NCBI RefSeq assembly: GCF_028389875.1
Contig: NC_084663.1
Location: 94,843,265 to 94,907,264, forward strand
Length of the DNA: 64,000 nt
Direction of reading: 5' to 3'
From: Rhea pennata
Taxonomy: Eukaryota; Chordata; Aves; Rheiformes; Rheidae
Positions 15,070 through 27,775 of the stretch are shown piece after piece; the stretch's first letter is position 1, and every line of letters begins with the position of its first letter. The notes under the pieces are model-generated. The model saw only the letters and a list, made by a program, of their open reading frames with translations, searched no databases and had not been told where the DNA came from. Made by a program: the position numbers and the translations under genes.

Positions 15070-15172
15070 TAGAGAGAAAAGAGCGAAAGAGAGAGAGTGA
15101 AAGAGAGAGCAGGCGTGAGAGGAGGATCGTGAGAGAGCGAGAGACTGAGCGAGGGGAGAGAGAGGGAAAATA
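15070..15172. repeat. GA-rich imperfect microsatellite
   Basis: About 100 bases are almost purely purine on the + strand and built of GAGA and GAAAG units. Occasional CG, CT and GT interruptions suggest an old, diverging repeat. Confidence 0.85.
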
Positions 15173-17701
15173 AATACAAACTGTATATACACAGGTTGCT
15201 CACTGAAAGAACACTTCTGGGATTGTTCACTCAGACCTGAATCAACTGATTTTTTAAAAATCAATTATCTTATTTGTATCACAAAACATTGCAAAAAATC
15301 CTTGTGAAAATTAGAATTGTTCATTATTATTTGCCCCCAAAGTTTTCTTTCTAGAACAATTACAGGGACAACTGAAGTTGCAGCATTATAGTTTCACTTG
15401 GCCAAAGAGAAATCAACTAGTTGATATGATGTTGAGTAAAATACCAATTAATTTAGGTATTAGTTACCTCAGCTAAAAAAGTGCCGTGCAAAAATAAACT
15501 ACAGTGAAGCAAGCTAAAGAAAAATAAATGCTAAGAAGTCTGAGTCTATTTTAACAGCATTATTATAAGATGTCTAACCTTATGCACACGCAAAAACTGA
15601 GTTCATTCCAAATGAAATTGTTAGTTATGCTTCTGTTATGGTTTTATATCTATGGCAACAGTAAACCATCAATTGAACTTCACTACTAAAGCATTCAGAG
15701 ACAAGGGTGGGGAGGGAAAAGAACTCAAAGTGAAACTAACATTAAAAAGAGGACGAAAATCTATATACCGACAACACAATAAAAAGCTGGCTTTGAAGAT
15801 CATGCAGTCCCTACCTACTTGTTCTATCAGAGGGCAACATTCCTTCAAGCTCACTTCACAAATCCCTCCCTCTCCATTTACACTTTTTCATGTCTATTTA
15901 ACCCATTATATTAATTGATTATTGTAATGAATTAGGGGCTGTATACAGTAGTCTTTCAGATCAACTCAGTTTATTACTTTTCATGCCACCAATTTCTCAC
16001 ATAGAGCATTTCATTACATCCAATATAGTGCAACTTTTGCACTAAAGTAGTGCCAGGATGGTGAAGATGTCGTAAGAAATTTCACAATCGTAAACTTCTA
16101 CCCAGTATTAGCCTCAAACAAGACGTGTCTGATGGACAATTGTAGAGTAGCAGGAACTTCCTCTCACAATGCAGGAAAACTACAATGTTGCTGAAGTGGA
16201 TGTTTCTGAGGCAGCCCATTAAATCCCTAGGAATAAATGCCTCCAGGCAGTCAACAGCTAATAAACAACTGTGCAAAGGAGGCCCTTATCTAAGCTCTTC
16301 CTGAATTAATAGGAAGGTTGCAACAAGAGCTTGTCAGTGGGAGGCTGTAAAGGTTTACCGCTTGGACAAGGGCATCACAACCCTGATCAAAGACAAAAGT
16401 GGAACAGGCATCTTATGTTTCTGCCGCAATTTCTAGATGAGCAGCATCATTCTGGGGGTTGGGGGGAGCCAAGGAAGGAGGGAAAGGATGGAGAGGGCCT
16501 CAGCTAATATGTGCCTAAACAGTCACATTGTTCAGATGCAGTTGTGATATGCATTTCCTTTTTTCCCCTAATCCATACAACTAGATATATATCACATATA
16601 TGCCCAACACTGAAATGTACAGATTTTAATACTTCTGGATTCTATTATTTCAAGTTACACTTTCTGCACTTTTCTTTAATGTGGAAAAAAATAATTGAAA
16701 GGAGGCAGATGTGCTGTCCAAACCTAATGGTATCTCATTTCCACCATACAAAGAAACTAATTATTTGAGATATTTGGAGGTTTCTTAGGTTCTTAAATGA
16801 ACAAATGCACAACCTTCTCTAGCAAATTAAATATGCTGTAGCTCCATAAAAAGTGAGTAATAAATTAGAGAAACTAAGTTTAGGAAAACACTATGAAAAG
16901 CTTTAAAAGTCATATAAAGCAGGGTTATAGTCAAGTACATTTGCAAGTTTTGGATATAAGACCAAATTTGAACTTCACAAACAAGCAAGAAGTTTGAACT
17001 TTCTTAAGCCCAAAAAACACAATCCAATTCCCGTTTTATCTGCTGATAGCAGATTTTTTTGTGATACAAGATGACATGGCCTACATTTCCACTGAGGACT
17101 GACTCACCCACAGTGTTTGGTTTTGCTCTGATGTGCTGTTTAGAAATTGACGTTACTTTCAGCCAATCTGCCTAAGTGTGGGCACATTTTTTTCATATAT
17201 TTTAACATCTATAAGGTTTAATCATAAAACATTGGGATGGTTTAAAAGTAACAAAGATAGTAAGAGGTTTATAGTGCTGTAAACTGTACTCCCCCCTGAG
17301 GGGTGCTCTGATTTAGTTGTGCCTATTTCTAGACCACCATGATAACCACATTTCTAAAAAAACCCTGCATGTACACACCTAGTTTTAATAGAGACCCAAG
17401 ATCAGTGTTGAGTGCAGGATATCAGAAAGCTGCATTGCACTTTTATCTGTCAGAAGCTGCAAGTTAAAGATGCATAATTACTGGAAGTTTTAGGCCTAAA
17501 TGACCATCCCAAACTGTCCATTACAAAAGAACTTCTAAATGGAAAGATAAGGTCTGATGTTACAAGAAAATGCCTGCTTATAGTTACAAGAACAAGTGAC
17601 TGTTCATGCACATCTAGCAGAGATGTCATAATATTTCAAATGCATTTTTAAACATTCACTAAAATATGGCTACCCGCTACCACATTATTTTTCCCTTTCA
17701 G

Positions 17702-20477
17702 ATTGAAAAAGCTTCTTGAACAAGAAACAGTGTACCAGGCAAAAAAAGAGAAGGAAAGTAACAAGAAAATAGCTAAACTAAAAGAAGAACTGACTAAACT
17801 GAAATCCTTTGCTTTAATGGTGGTGGATGAACAGCAAAGACTCACTGAGCAGCTGAATCAACAAAGTCAAAAAATTCAAGAATTAACCACTTCTGCAGAA
17901 CAAGCACATGAGAAACTTGCTTCTGCTGAAGCAAAAGCTCAAGAAGAGGAGCAAAGAGCCAGCAGGCTGGAGGCTGAACTGCAAGCCCAAAGCAGTAAGA
18001 TTTCCCAGGATCAAGAAGCAATGATGGCCAAACTAACCAATGAAGACAGTCAGAATCGTCAGCTCCGGTTAAAATTAACTGCACTCAGCAGACAAATTGA
18101 TGAGTTGGAGGAGACCAATAAGTCTTTACGAAAAGCAGAAGAAGAACTGCAAGAACTAAGGGATAAGATAAATAAGGGAGAGTGTGGAAATTCCACACTT
18201 ATGTCCGAAGTAGAAGAATTACGGAAACGACTGCTGGAAATGGAAGGGAAAGATGAAGAGCTCATAAAAATGGAAGATCAGTGCAGAGAGCTTAATAAAA
18301 AATTAGAAAAAGAAGCATCACAGAGCAAGAATCTTAAAGGGGAAGTTGACAAACTCAACAGAAGAATAATGGAGTTGGAAAGATTAGAAGATGCTTTTAA
18401 CAAGAGCAAACAAGAATGTTACTCCCTGAAATGCAACCTCGAAAGAGAAAAAACATTAACAAAACAGTTGTCCCATGAGCTGGATGACTTAAAAGCTAGA
18501 GTTGGAGAGCTTGAAGCAATTGAAAGTAAGTTAGAAAAAACTGAGTTTACACTTAAAGAAGATTTAACAAAGCTGAAAACTCTAACAGTGATGCTTGTGG
18601 ATGAAAGAAAAACTATGGGTGAAAAAATAAAGCAAACAGAAGAAAAGCTGCAAGCTGCAACTTCTCAGCTTCAGGTGGAACAAAATAAAGTGATGTCCGT
18701 TACAGAAAAACTAATTGAGGAAAGTAAGAAGGCACTGAAATCAAAATCTGATGCAGAGGAAAAAGTGTCCAGTGTTATAAAGGAAAGAGATGAACTGAAA
18801 AACAAACTCAAAGCAGAAGAAGAGAAAGGAAGTGATCTTGTTTCCAAAGTGAATATTCTAAAAAAAAGGCTTCAGTCACTGGAAGCTGTTGAAAAAGAAT
18901 TTCTTAAAAACAAGCTTAAGGAAACTGCTAAATCCAGCACCTCCCTGCAGCATGAGAACAACAAAATCAAAGAGCTTTCCCAAGAAGTTGAAAGGCTTAA
19001 ACAGAAGTTGAAAGAAATGAAGGCCATAGAAGATGATCTTATGAAAACTGAAGATGAATTTGAGTCTCTAGAACGAAAATACATCAACGAACGGGACAGA
19101 GCCAGGCTTTTATCAGAGGAACTAGAGGTTGTGAAAATGGAATTGGCTAGGTATAAATTAACAGAAAAGGCAGAGTCCAATCAAGAGCAGCGGCTTTTAA
19201 AGAAACTTAAGGAAGAAGAAGCTAAATCAAGTCACCTTTCCAGAGAAGTAGATGCACTGAAAGAGAAAATTCATGAATACATGGCAACAGAAGACCTAAT
19301 CTGTCATGTCCGAGGTGATCATACACTCCTACAGAGGAAACTCATCCAGCAAGAAAACAAGAACAGGGAGTTAGCAAGAGAAATGGAAAGCCTCACAAAA
19401 GAACTAGAGAGGTACAGACGCTTCAGTAAGAGCTTCAGACCCAGTCTCAATGGAAGGAGAATTTCTGACTTGCACTTTTTTTCTAAAGAAGTCCAGACAG
19501 ATCTAGCAGACAACGAACCACCTGACTACAAAACTCTCATGCCTTTAGAACGAGCAGTCATAAATGGGCAGCTGTATGAAGACAGTGATAATGAGGACAA
19601 AGATAACAATGAAGAGGAACAAACAGTGTCTTTCAAAAGTAGCTCATCTATTGCAAATGCCGTGAACAAAAAATTATGGATCCCATGGATGAAGTCCAAA
19701 GAAAACCATCCTCAAAATGGAAAGATTCATACAAAGCAAAATGGAAACTGTGCACAGACTGGAGACTTAGTGCTAAGCCATACACCTGGCCAACCTCTTC
19801 ACATAAAGGTAACTCCAGACCATGGACAGAACACAGCAACACTTGAAATAACAAGTCCTACAGCTGAAAGTCCTCACTCCTACACAAGTACAGCAGTTAT
19901 ACCAAACTGTGGCACTCCTAAGCAAAGAATAACCATTATTCAAAATGCTTCCTTAACACCTGTAAAATCAAAACCAGCAGAAGTTTACATGAGCCCAGAG
20001 CAAGCCATTTCTCCTATTAATATGGCTACTTTTGCAAGATCTCAAACTCCTGAATCATGTGGTTCTCTAACTCCTGAAAGAACAATGTCCCCTGTGGCTC
20101 TACCAGGCTCAAGCTCTCAGGAACAAATACTCTCCTCAGAGCCTTTGGAAATTGGAGCCAAGCATGCTGTTTTTAGAGTATCCCCAGACAGGCAGTCATC
20201 ATGGCAGTTTCAGAGATCAAACAGTACGGGATCCAGTGTAATAACTACTGAAGATAATAAAATTCACATCCATTTAGGAAGTCCTTATGTCCAAGCTCTT
20301 GCTAATTCCAAGCCCACCAGCCCTTGTACTCCAGTGCAAGATAACAGAACTCCAGCACTAGCTAATGGAATATCCAGTAAGCCCACCAATAAAATCACCA
20401 GCAGTATTACTATCACACCAGCAGCCACTCCTCTCCCACGGCAATCACAAATTACAGTAAGTAATGTCTATAACTGA
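17702..20477 (+). CDS. FILIP1L: Filamin A interacting protein 1-like: giant coding exon (partial gene, 3' part)
   Basis: An acceptor at 17700-17701 opens 924 codons (plus one base of a split codon) ending at TGA 20475-20477. The protein matches vertebrate FILIP1L throughout, for example [20 protein letters not shown], the [20 protein letters not shown] region and the C-terminus [10 protein letters not shown]. Residues 1 to about 580 form a heptad-rich, K/E-rich coiled coil. An acidic stretch lies near residues 624-640. The last 280 residues are low-complexity, with many SP/TP sites. The CortBP2-like N-terminal domain of the full protein is encoded in exons outside the window. The first ATG in the exon is at 17817 (residue 39, MVVDEQQRL), which matches the start of the known short isoform (886 residues by this route). 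Family knowledge places FILIP1L in filamin/cytoskeleton binding, cell migration and anti-angiogenic activity. It lies antisense within a CMSS1 intron. Confidence 0.97.
17817..17819 (+). promoter_or_regulatory. FILIP1L: Candidate start codon of the short FILIP1L isoform
   Basis: No ATG occurs between the acceptor (17702) and this ATG, which is in frame. The context has T at -3 and G at +4, so it is only moderate. It agrees with the N-terminus MVVDEQQRL recalled for the short human isoform. Confidence 0.6.
20454..20462 (+). other. FILIP1L: Alternative splice donor overlapping the FILIP1L terminal codons
   Basis: ACA|GTAAGT is a perfect donor. Exon sequence would end at 20456 in phase 0, and the GTAAGT itself encodes the Val-Ser of the read-through ending VSNVYN-stop. 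Use of the donor swaps the last six residues for the exon at 33629-33817. Confidence 0.75.
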
Positions 20478-20810
20478 CCCCAATCCATGCTGACACCCTT
20501 ACCAGCAACCCATCCTATTATTCATTCCAGCAAGAATTATTTGGAACTGCCCCTTTGCTTTGGGAGAGATCTGTGCATGAACTATACAACAGTATATGGA
20601 ACTAACGTTAAGTTTTGCCTGCTTAGTGTTATCAAGTGTGCACTTACTGTATATTTTCTCATTGAAATACAGTTATGTAAAATATTTAGTCTTGCACTTG
20701 TATAAATGCATCTTTATGTATTTCCATTTTTAAAATAACTCTCATTACTTTTGACTGCAACTTGCCTTGACAAAATATTTTAACATTACAAAAACAGTAA
20801 ATAATTGATT
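20478..20810 (+). other. FILIP1L: 3' UTR of the read-through FILIP1L transcript (end approximate)
   Basis: This sequence follows the TGA at 20475. I see no AATAAA in the first kilobase. Variant hexamers TATAAA (20701-20706) and AGTAAA (20796-20801) are possible cleavage signals. Open frames here have no recognisable homology. Confidence 0.45.
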
Positions 20811-23800
20811 ATTTTTCTCATTGCTTGCAGAACATTTTTATTCTTTGTGTGTTTTGTTTTGGTTTTGGTTTTTTTGCATGTATAATAGAATCGGAATTAA
20901 GCCATAATATTGCCTGCTAATTTCAGATAAGATCTTCCCTGCTATCTCTCAACTCCTTCTAGCCCTCACATTTCAGATTTTTACAACATACATACTCAAA
21001 ATTACATGTTTAGTATCATATTCAAAATTTATGATGCATAAATGATATGTTTTAGAACATAACCACCCCCCATCCCACCCTCCCTTTTTTTTTCAATTTA
21101 CAACCAAACTCTTTGTTCAGTTAAAACTCTTTTTATACCTTCCTCTAATACTTTCCTGTAACTGAATTGAATTCAAGAGCCTACATCACAAAATGATTCT
21201 CTTCCAATTAGGCAAGTGTTTTTTTTTCCAATACAGCAGAAAAACTGCTACTGTTTAGGTACATTGTAAAACTACAAACAGCAACACTTACATTCCTAAA
21301 GGATAACCCAGAAGAGTGGATTCAAACACACTATCATCATCAGACAGGTGTATAGAAGAAGAGCTAGCAAGCTGTGATGCACCTTAACATTTTTCATATA
21401 ATAGGCAGAACAAGTTTGCCAGGACAGCGTAAATAAGGCCAGCTCCCCAGTCAGGCCTAGGCCTCTAAGAGTAGGGTAAATAGCAGTACCATACAGTACA
21501 GACAAAACAGGTTAAGATATCTCAGTGATGGATACAGTATTAGTGCCTAAATTAAGGGCAAACATGTAAACAACTCCGTCAGTTTATAGGTGTTAATCCT
21601 AACCTCCTAGTAAATATTGCTATTAGTGAACCAACTTCATTTTGAATGCACTTTACAAATCAGACCAAAGATGTGAAATGCACTTTCAAACATGTCTTTT
21701 TTTCCAAAAGCTGTTTTGAAAAAATGCAGATTGGAATGACAGCTTCTTATTCTAAAAAGTTAAACGCCTATGTATCTTATCCTTGATGGTGGTGGTGGTG
21801 AGAGGGGACATCAAACTTCCTTATTAACATGGAAGTCTGCATGTAAGCAGAAAGTCGTTACTCAGTAAAACCCTATCTTTATTCTGCTTACATTATCTAC
21901 AGCAAAATCTACTTATGTTATCTAGAGAAAAAAAACATTTCTGCAGTATAATTCAGCACCTGATTCAGCAAAGGACTTCAGCATATGCTTTAATATAACA
22001 AAGGGACTTTTATAATTTAAGTCCTTTGGCTGTACTGGAATCTAAATGATTACAACACAGGTAAAAGCTGATTTTGGAAGGAGCAGTTTCTATTGAAAAG
22101 CAAAACTCACCACCCATTCATACTGTATGTCAGAAAAATCAAAAATGGGGAGAAACATAATGAAGTTATAGATATGTCACAGCTTTGGCTATAGATTTGG
22201 ATATAAGAAATGTATTACAGTTGAGTGTCAGCAGTATTTAAAAGACAAAGCACAGAGAACTGCATGAGCCCAACTTAATATCATGCATAATCTGATAAAA
22301 TGTCTCTTAAAGTTAATAGGCTAAATATGAGGACCTTGCCACTTGCTTTGTCTCAGTTTAGCTCCGCTGACTGAGAAAGTGAGTCCCAACTAAAAGCAGA
22401 ACAAATTAAACTGGGTCAAAACAAGTACATGACATAATCCTGCAAAGTAAAGTTATGGCTCCCACCAATTGCAGCAAAAGTTACTGATCAAGTAATAACT
22501 TTAGAGTATGCTAACTATATAAACAAGACATTTTATTACGTTAAGGTTACAGGTTCTTAATCACAGGATTCATCCAAAATTAAAAAGAGATCCATTCAAA
22601 ATATATCTTCTGCACTTCCAGAATTTCAGTTACTGCATGTTCTGTTGGTCCATACTCAGGGCCTCTGTGCAAAAGCACATTACAGGCAGGTATTGAGTAA
22701 CAGTATTTGCAGTACGCACTTGAGAGTGTACTGACTGATGCCAGATTCTCTAAAAATTAAATGATAAACAATTGTCCTTCAAAAACACTAGTATCTTATT
22801 CAACTTCACTTAAAAAAAAATACACTGAAAAATATATTTCACTTCATATCTATGTTCCAAATGTACATACATATGTTGACCATTAACCACCTGGCCATCT
22901 ATTACAATGCCTTGTAAAAAATAAGCAGAAATCAGGAGTCATAATAATAAGCATACTTAGGCCTCTGGACAGTTCCCAAGCTCCTATGAATAAGGACATT
23001 CAGAGTTTAGAAATAAGTTTTGAATACAAAATCTAGATCAAAGTTCATGCCACTTAAAAGTTTAATTATTAAACAGGACAGCACTTAACTCTTGTTCCTG
23101 TCATAATCCTTATACTGGTTATGGCTTACCAGTAAACTGCCTAATTAACGAAAGATACAAGAAGCAGCCACACATTACCATTACCTCCCCAAAAGCAGCA
23201 GCACCATTGCCTGTAAATGAACTTGCTACATTTCCCAAAAACACATCTTGATTAAGGCATACTTATATTCTCCCATGGATGAAAAAATTGCTATATAAAT
23301 CTTATTTGTAGACTTCAGAATGGACTGATTTTTGTCATCAGCTTCATCATCTGAAAAATCAAACAACTATTTTGATTGAAAATAATATCTGCTGAATAAA
23401 AACTGTTTTCCCTTTTCAAATTCCTAAGATTTGTTTCACAACATACAGCAGAGAAAATAAATGCCTGGATATACTTACCAAGAGCTGAAATTTACTTAAA
23501 ATAACTTTTTGAATAGAAATAAGCTAGTTGCTATTTTCTCACAAAATAAACAAAACCTTAGGGACTGAAATTACCGACTTACAAACTGACCTTAAGTTTT
23601 TAGTTTGCCACTCTGTATTTCTGACATTTTATGTTCTACTGAGTGGGAATATTCACCTACGTCCTTGGCAGGCAAAGAGAAAACAACTGAACAAGGAGAA
23701 GATCAGCTGTCTGTAAAGTGATTTAACCACTCTGAGCAAAAACATCAAACACATTCATATTAAAATTCAACCAAGTAAGGCAGTTTTTCTGTGAATCCCA

Positions 23801-25620
23801 AGCATCCTCTAAAGGGTAAGTATTGCTATTTTAAATTTGGAGTTAGAGACACTCTTCAGTATTTGCCTAAAAGCCTAAAATCTGACAGGTACTTACAATA
23901 ATGATTCAAAAGAATATTTGGAAATATTAGTCACAGAAAACACTTAGCAGGTTATGTCAAGGGACTGAACTGTGGAACAGAAGAGCAGTTTTCAGCCGAT
24001 CATAACATCAACCCTTCCCTTTCCCATCCCGCAAGTCTATAAATCTACCCTCTCCCCAGGATGAAGAGTTTAGTCTTCAGAAAAAGAAATGGAGAATTAA
24101 ACTGATAAAAAAATGGCAAAATTTATCAGCCCACTTTCCTGTATCTTTTCACTTGTATTTCAGTAAGCAAAGAAAGGAATACAAGCACGTGCAACATGAA
24201 CAGCTCAGTGCTCAGCATTTTTGAGTCACTCTGTGTGACCATTTAGATGCTCTGTCTTGAAAACCTTGTTGAACAGATGGCATGGTAGTACCACAGTGCT
24301 CCATGCAGTCTTGCAAAAGAAATATTTATAATTTTTGTCCTTACAAGGAAGATGAATGAGGAAAGTGAGAGAAAAGCAGGAGAGGAAAAGAGAGCACAGT
24401 AAGAGTCATTAACTGTATTCTGAGAGCAGAGTGCCTATCCATCAACTGAGAGGTGGTATTTCAACTTATTAAAAATTCTCCCTCAAACAGCTAATTAAAG
24501 AGTAGAATTGATGAAAATTACAGGAGCAGCCAGCTAATCCTCCCGATCCAAAGCATTGTAGATTAGGGAGAGATCTTTATATAAGCATCTCATGAAAGGC
24601 TTAGAAAGGCGTCCTCTCCACACTGGGGAAAAAATAATCAGAAACAGATTTGTACAGCCTACTTTAGGATTAAGAGTGAATGGACGCTGCAGGGTTAGGT
24701 GATGGAAGTGGAGTAGCCATCTGCACAATGACTCTGTCCCTAGGAAACAGCTATCGAGACAGGCAAAACAAAATCTGACAACTGCCTAATCTCCAGGCTT
24801 AAGCAAAGACTACCAAAACATTATGTTACCAAGAAACGGAAGAGAAAAAGATCTTATGGTTCAAGCACAGCATGAGTGGGTGTACACATTTTAAATAACA
24901 TTTAAAATAAGACCAAGCACCACAAGTGGGAAACAGCTCAAGAAAAAAGAAGACCTTGAAAATGTAAGGAGCTTGAAGTGTTTCAAACCTGTAGTCAGTG
25001 GCCACAGGATGTTATTGAATTCTCTCTGCTGGCATATCAACCAATGTTCTAGTGCTCTGCGGGCACTCAGAAAGCCTCACACATCAGAATTACCAACTAA
25101 ACTTGATTCTCCCCAGACCACTGAACAAAGAGCTCTCGGGAAGCAGACTGAGTACAGCAAGACAGGCTTGTTTTATTGGTGAGTCTTCACTCCCCAGGCA
25201 GTGGCCTCACATCACTGGTCTTCCTATAAGGATGGGCAAAAGCAGCTCTCTCTCTCCTCTTATCTCATATCACAAAATGCTGCCATTTCAGTTATACTAC
25301 CATTACTGTTCAGGAGGCAGCACTGTGAACCAGCTCAGGAAACTACCCAAGACTGCAAAAGAAAACAAAAAAAATCACCCTCAATTTTTATCAGTAAAAA
25401 CCAGAATAGATATTTTGGTCAACTTCACAACACAGCTCTGCAAACAGCCCCTGAAGAGGTAAGCAGCAGGGGATGAGCAGCTTGTGAACTGCAATCACTG
25501 CCAAAAGCCCTGGTCTTAAATGATGACCTTAGATACTACCGCTATGGTTTCCAAAAGATACAATCTATGATGCAAGTACATCATAAAGCTCCCCAAATAG
25601 ACAACAACCAATCATCGGAT

Positions 25621-25709
25621 ACATACATATATACGTATACGTATGTGTGTGTGTGTGCACATATACCCACATCAATTTTTATATTTATTTATATATATAC
25701 ACACACACG
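25621..25709. repeat. Compound TA/TG/CA microsatellite
   Basis: It runs as alternating ATAC/ATAT, then (GT)n, a short AT-rich spacer, then (TA)n(CA)n. The whole block is alternating purine-pyrimidine. Confidence 0.85.
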
Positions 25710-26100
25710 ATTCTGATTAATACACTTTTAAATGCAGAAAATTTCTGAGCTCAACCTGGATAACCACTGTACACTTCTTCAACAAAAATATTAAATAATA
25801 TGGGAAAAATATATTCAAAGATTTAGAGCAGGTAATTTTGATGTAGCAAATGTTTTCATTTCAAAAGTTGTCTGTATGTATGTCAACAGTTCTACATCTT
25901 TTCTGCACTGCAGAAATACACATAGATATCCTTAGTTGCCCACAGTCTGTACAGAAGGAAATCCTCTGCCAAGAATATTACTGAAAGAATGGCAATATAG
26001 ATTTAAACCAAGTGAATTGATGATCTCATACATATTTGTAAAATAACATATTATATAAGTACACTAAAATTTAAGTATCAGAAATAACATTTAAGTACCA

Positions 26101-26117
26101 GCACTGCCCTCTCCTGG
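26101..26117 (-). promoter_or_regulatory. CTCF-like motif
   Basis: The reverse complement reads CCAGGAGAGGGCAGTGC. By eye this fits the CTCF core (CC A S Y A G R K G G C) with one mismatch. Occupancy cannot be judged from sequence. Confidence 0.4.
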
Positions 26118-26949
26118 ACAGAATCAATATTAGTGTGTTAAATAATCTTTTAAAATAACATACTCTTCTCAGACTGTAGATGCTCTAATGGGGTGACTAA
26201 GATTCCTTTTCGTTTCAAGGAGTAACGGGACACAGAACTAACCACAAGCAATTGTTCATTTCAAAGAAGAGCAAAACTGTATTGTGTTACTCATTAATCA
26301 GTCTCAGTTAAATCCTTGTCCTGGGGGAATTGACAAGTGACATAATCTGAACTATTCCTGCACTTGTCAATTAATTATTAAAGATGAGTCTTTAAATTAA
26401 CTTATGTTTAAAGAGGATCACATTTCCCAGTGAAGACGTGTCCTAAGAAAAGCAAGGCACATGATAAAATTTTAGTAATTAGGAATATGACTTCTACTTT
26501 CAACTCTGTCCAACTGTACTCTTTTCCCTATCATCGGGGAGCAGATTTAAACTTGATGTTTAGAAAATTAGGAAACTGTGGAACACTTGAGTATAGGAGC
26601 ACAAATCATGTCACATATAAAGAAGTTTTTTCTAATTATAATATAGATTTTCCTGTCAAGCAGTTCATATTGTTGAAATCAAGAATTCCATCACAGGCCC
26701 AATGTCAGCAGAATAGCAGAAAACACAGAAGCTCAGAAGGGGCTTCAGGACACTTCTCATTCTCTTTCTTTACTACAACTTGACTATGTCCTTCCAGACA
26801 TATGCCTAGCTCATCCTGTTTGTTCTAAAACACCTGCAATGATAAAAGATTTCACAGTTACCCTAGGCTATAGCAAGGCCGAAATACCATTGCCATTTAA
26901 AATCTTCACAATTTCTAACCAAAACTTTCTTTGCTAAAATTGAAATCCA

Positions 26950-27330
26950 CTATTTCTTTTTCTGTCCCTCCACCAGACTTTGAGAATCATTTTCTCTGAA
27001 GCAGCTTTTCACATATTAGAAAACAATTATCAGGTCTTTTCTCCAGTTTTTCCTCTCCAGATCACATATTAGAAAACAATTATCAGGTCTTTTCTCCATT
27101 TTTTCCTCTCCAGATTAAACAAATCCTATTGCTCTACCACCTAATATCTCCTCAGGTACTGTAATTGTACAGATTGTTAATAATTTTCGCTCTTCCAAGC
27201 TGTTTATAATGTATACATGTCTAAAGAGTGCAGTGCCCCAAACCAGACAATATTCTAGCTAAGGTCTCATCAATGTTAAGTATAAGGATTGCCTTGTACA
27301 TATTTATATATAAAGCTCCTGCATACATAT
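26950..27330 (-). mobile_element. Degenerate CR1 LINE fragment, reverse orientation
   Basis: Read on the - strand, this corresponds to the conserved region near the end of the CR1 reverse-transcriptase ORF. On the + strand the recognisable antisense block around 27227-27285 (GCAGTGCCCCAAACCAGACA, then a GCTAAGGTCTCATCAATG-like block) matches the usual antisense text of avian CR1 copies. It is preceded by the CCTCTCCAGATTAAACAAATC block at about 27102. It is heavily diverged and 5' truncated, with an internal tandem duplication at 27010-27115. Confidence 0.7.
27010..27115. repeat. 53-bp tandem duplication inside the CR1 relic
   Basis: Copies 27010-27062 and 27063-27115 start with CACATATTAGAAAACAATTA and are nearly identical (one difference seen, CAGT versus CATT). 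The high identity against a decayed background implies a recent duplication. Confidence 0.9.
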
Positions 27331-27656
27331 CCCCACATCCCAAAACAGCTGCACAAAAGGAAACACAGAGCACTGGGAAATTTCCCTCTGGATTTCTAGA
27401 GGCTAGAAAGTGAAAGAAAAAAGAAATATCCAGATGTCCTGGGCAGTTGAGGAGGCCCAAGTGAAAATTTCAGCCAAAGCTGCCTCTTTTGGAGACTAAA
27501 AGGTATATTCAGCTCTGCCGCTTAATCTTAATTCACCCCAACTTGCAGACTTACCTTGCATTCTGACTGCATTCAATCATCTAGGAACAAACTGAAGTTT
27601 GGCAAGAGGCATGCTTGTGTGCATACAGATCTCTAGATTTTTGCATAAAGGATATA

Positions 27657-27675
27657 CAGCACCGCCCCCTTGTCA
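27657..27675 (-). promoter_or_regulatory. CTCF-like motif
   Basis: The reverse complement is TGACAAGGGGGCGGTGCTG, containing the AGGGGGC core and flanks like a strong CTCF site. It has the same strand as the motif 1.55 kb to the left. This is motif evidence only. Confidence 0.4.
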
Positions 27676-27734
27676 CTTTTACTAATATTGCTCAAATCTC
27701 TTAAATCAAAAATTTAAATTAAATACTGAAAAAG

Positions 27735-27775
27735 AAGTTATTTCCCCTAGATTTAAAGTTATTTCTCCTAGATCA
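27735..27775. repeat. 21-bp imperfect tandem duplication
   Basis: The unit AAGTTATTTCCCCTAGATTT is repeated 21 bases later as AAGTTATTTCTCCTAGATCA. Confidence 0.7.

Larger units (their letters stand above)
469..17701 (+). other. FILIP1L: FILIP1L intron between the internal promoter exon and the giant exon
   Basis: This is 17.2 kb of AT-rich sequence. It ends in a pyrimidine-rich tract and an AG acceptor at 17700-17701. It is also inferred to be CMSS1 intron on the - strand. I found simple repeats at 587-614, 9245-9278, 11037-11085 and 15070-15172, but no convincing exon on either strand. Open frames in it are short and resemble no family I know. Confidence 0.6.

Noticed and set aside
20487..20705. 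72-codon open frame right after the FILIP1L stop
   Set aside because: Lies in the 3' UTR with no homology or conserved start.
25052..25476. Two overlapping + strand open frames of 136 and 91 codons
   Set aside because: No recognisable motif or family, no splice context, and overlapping frames suggest locally few stop codons and not coding.
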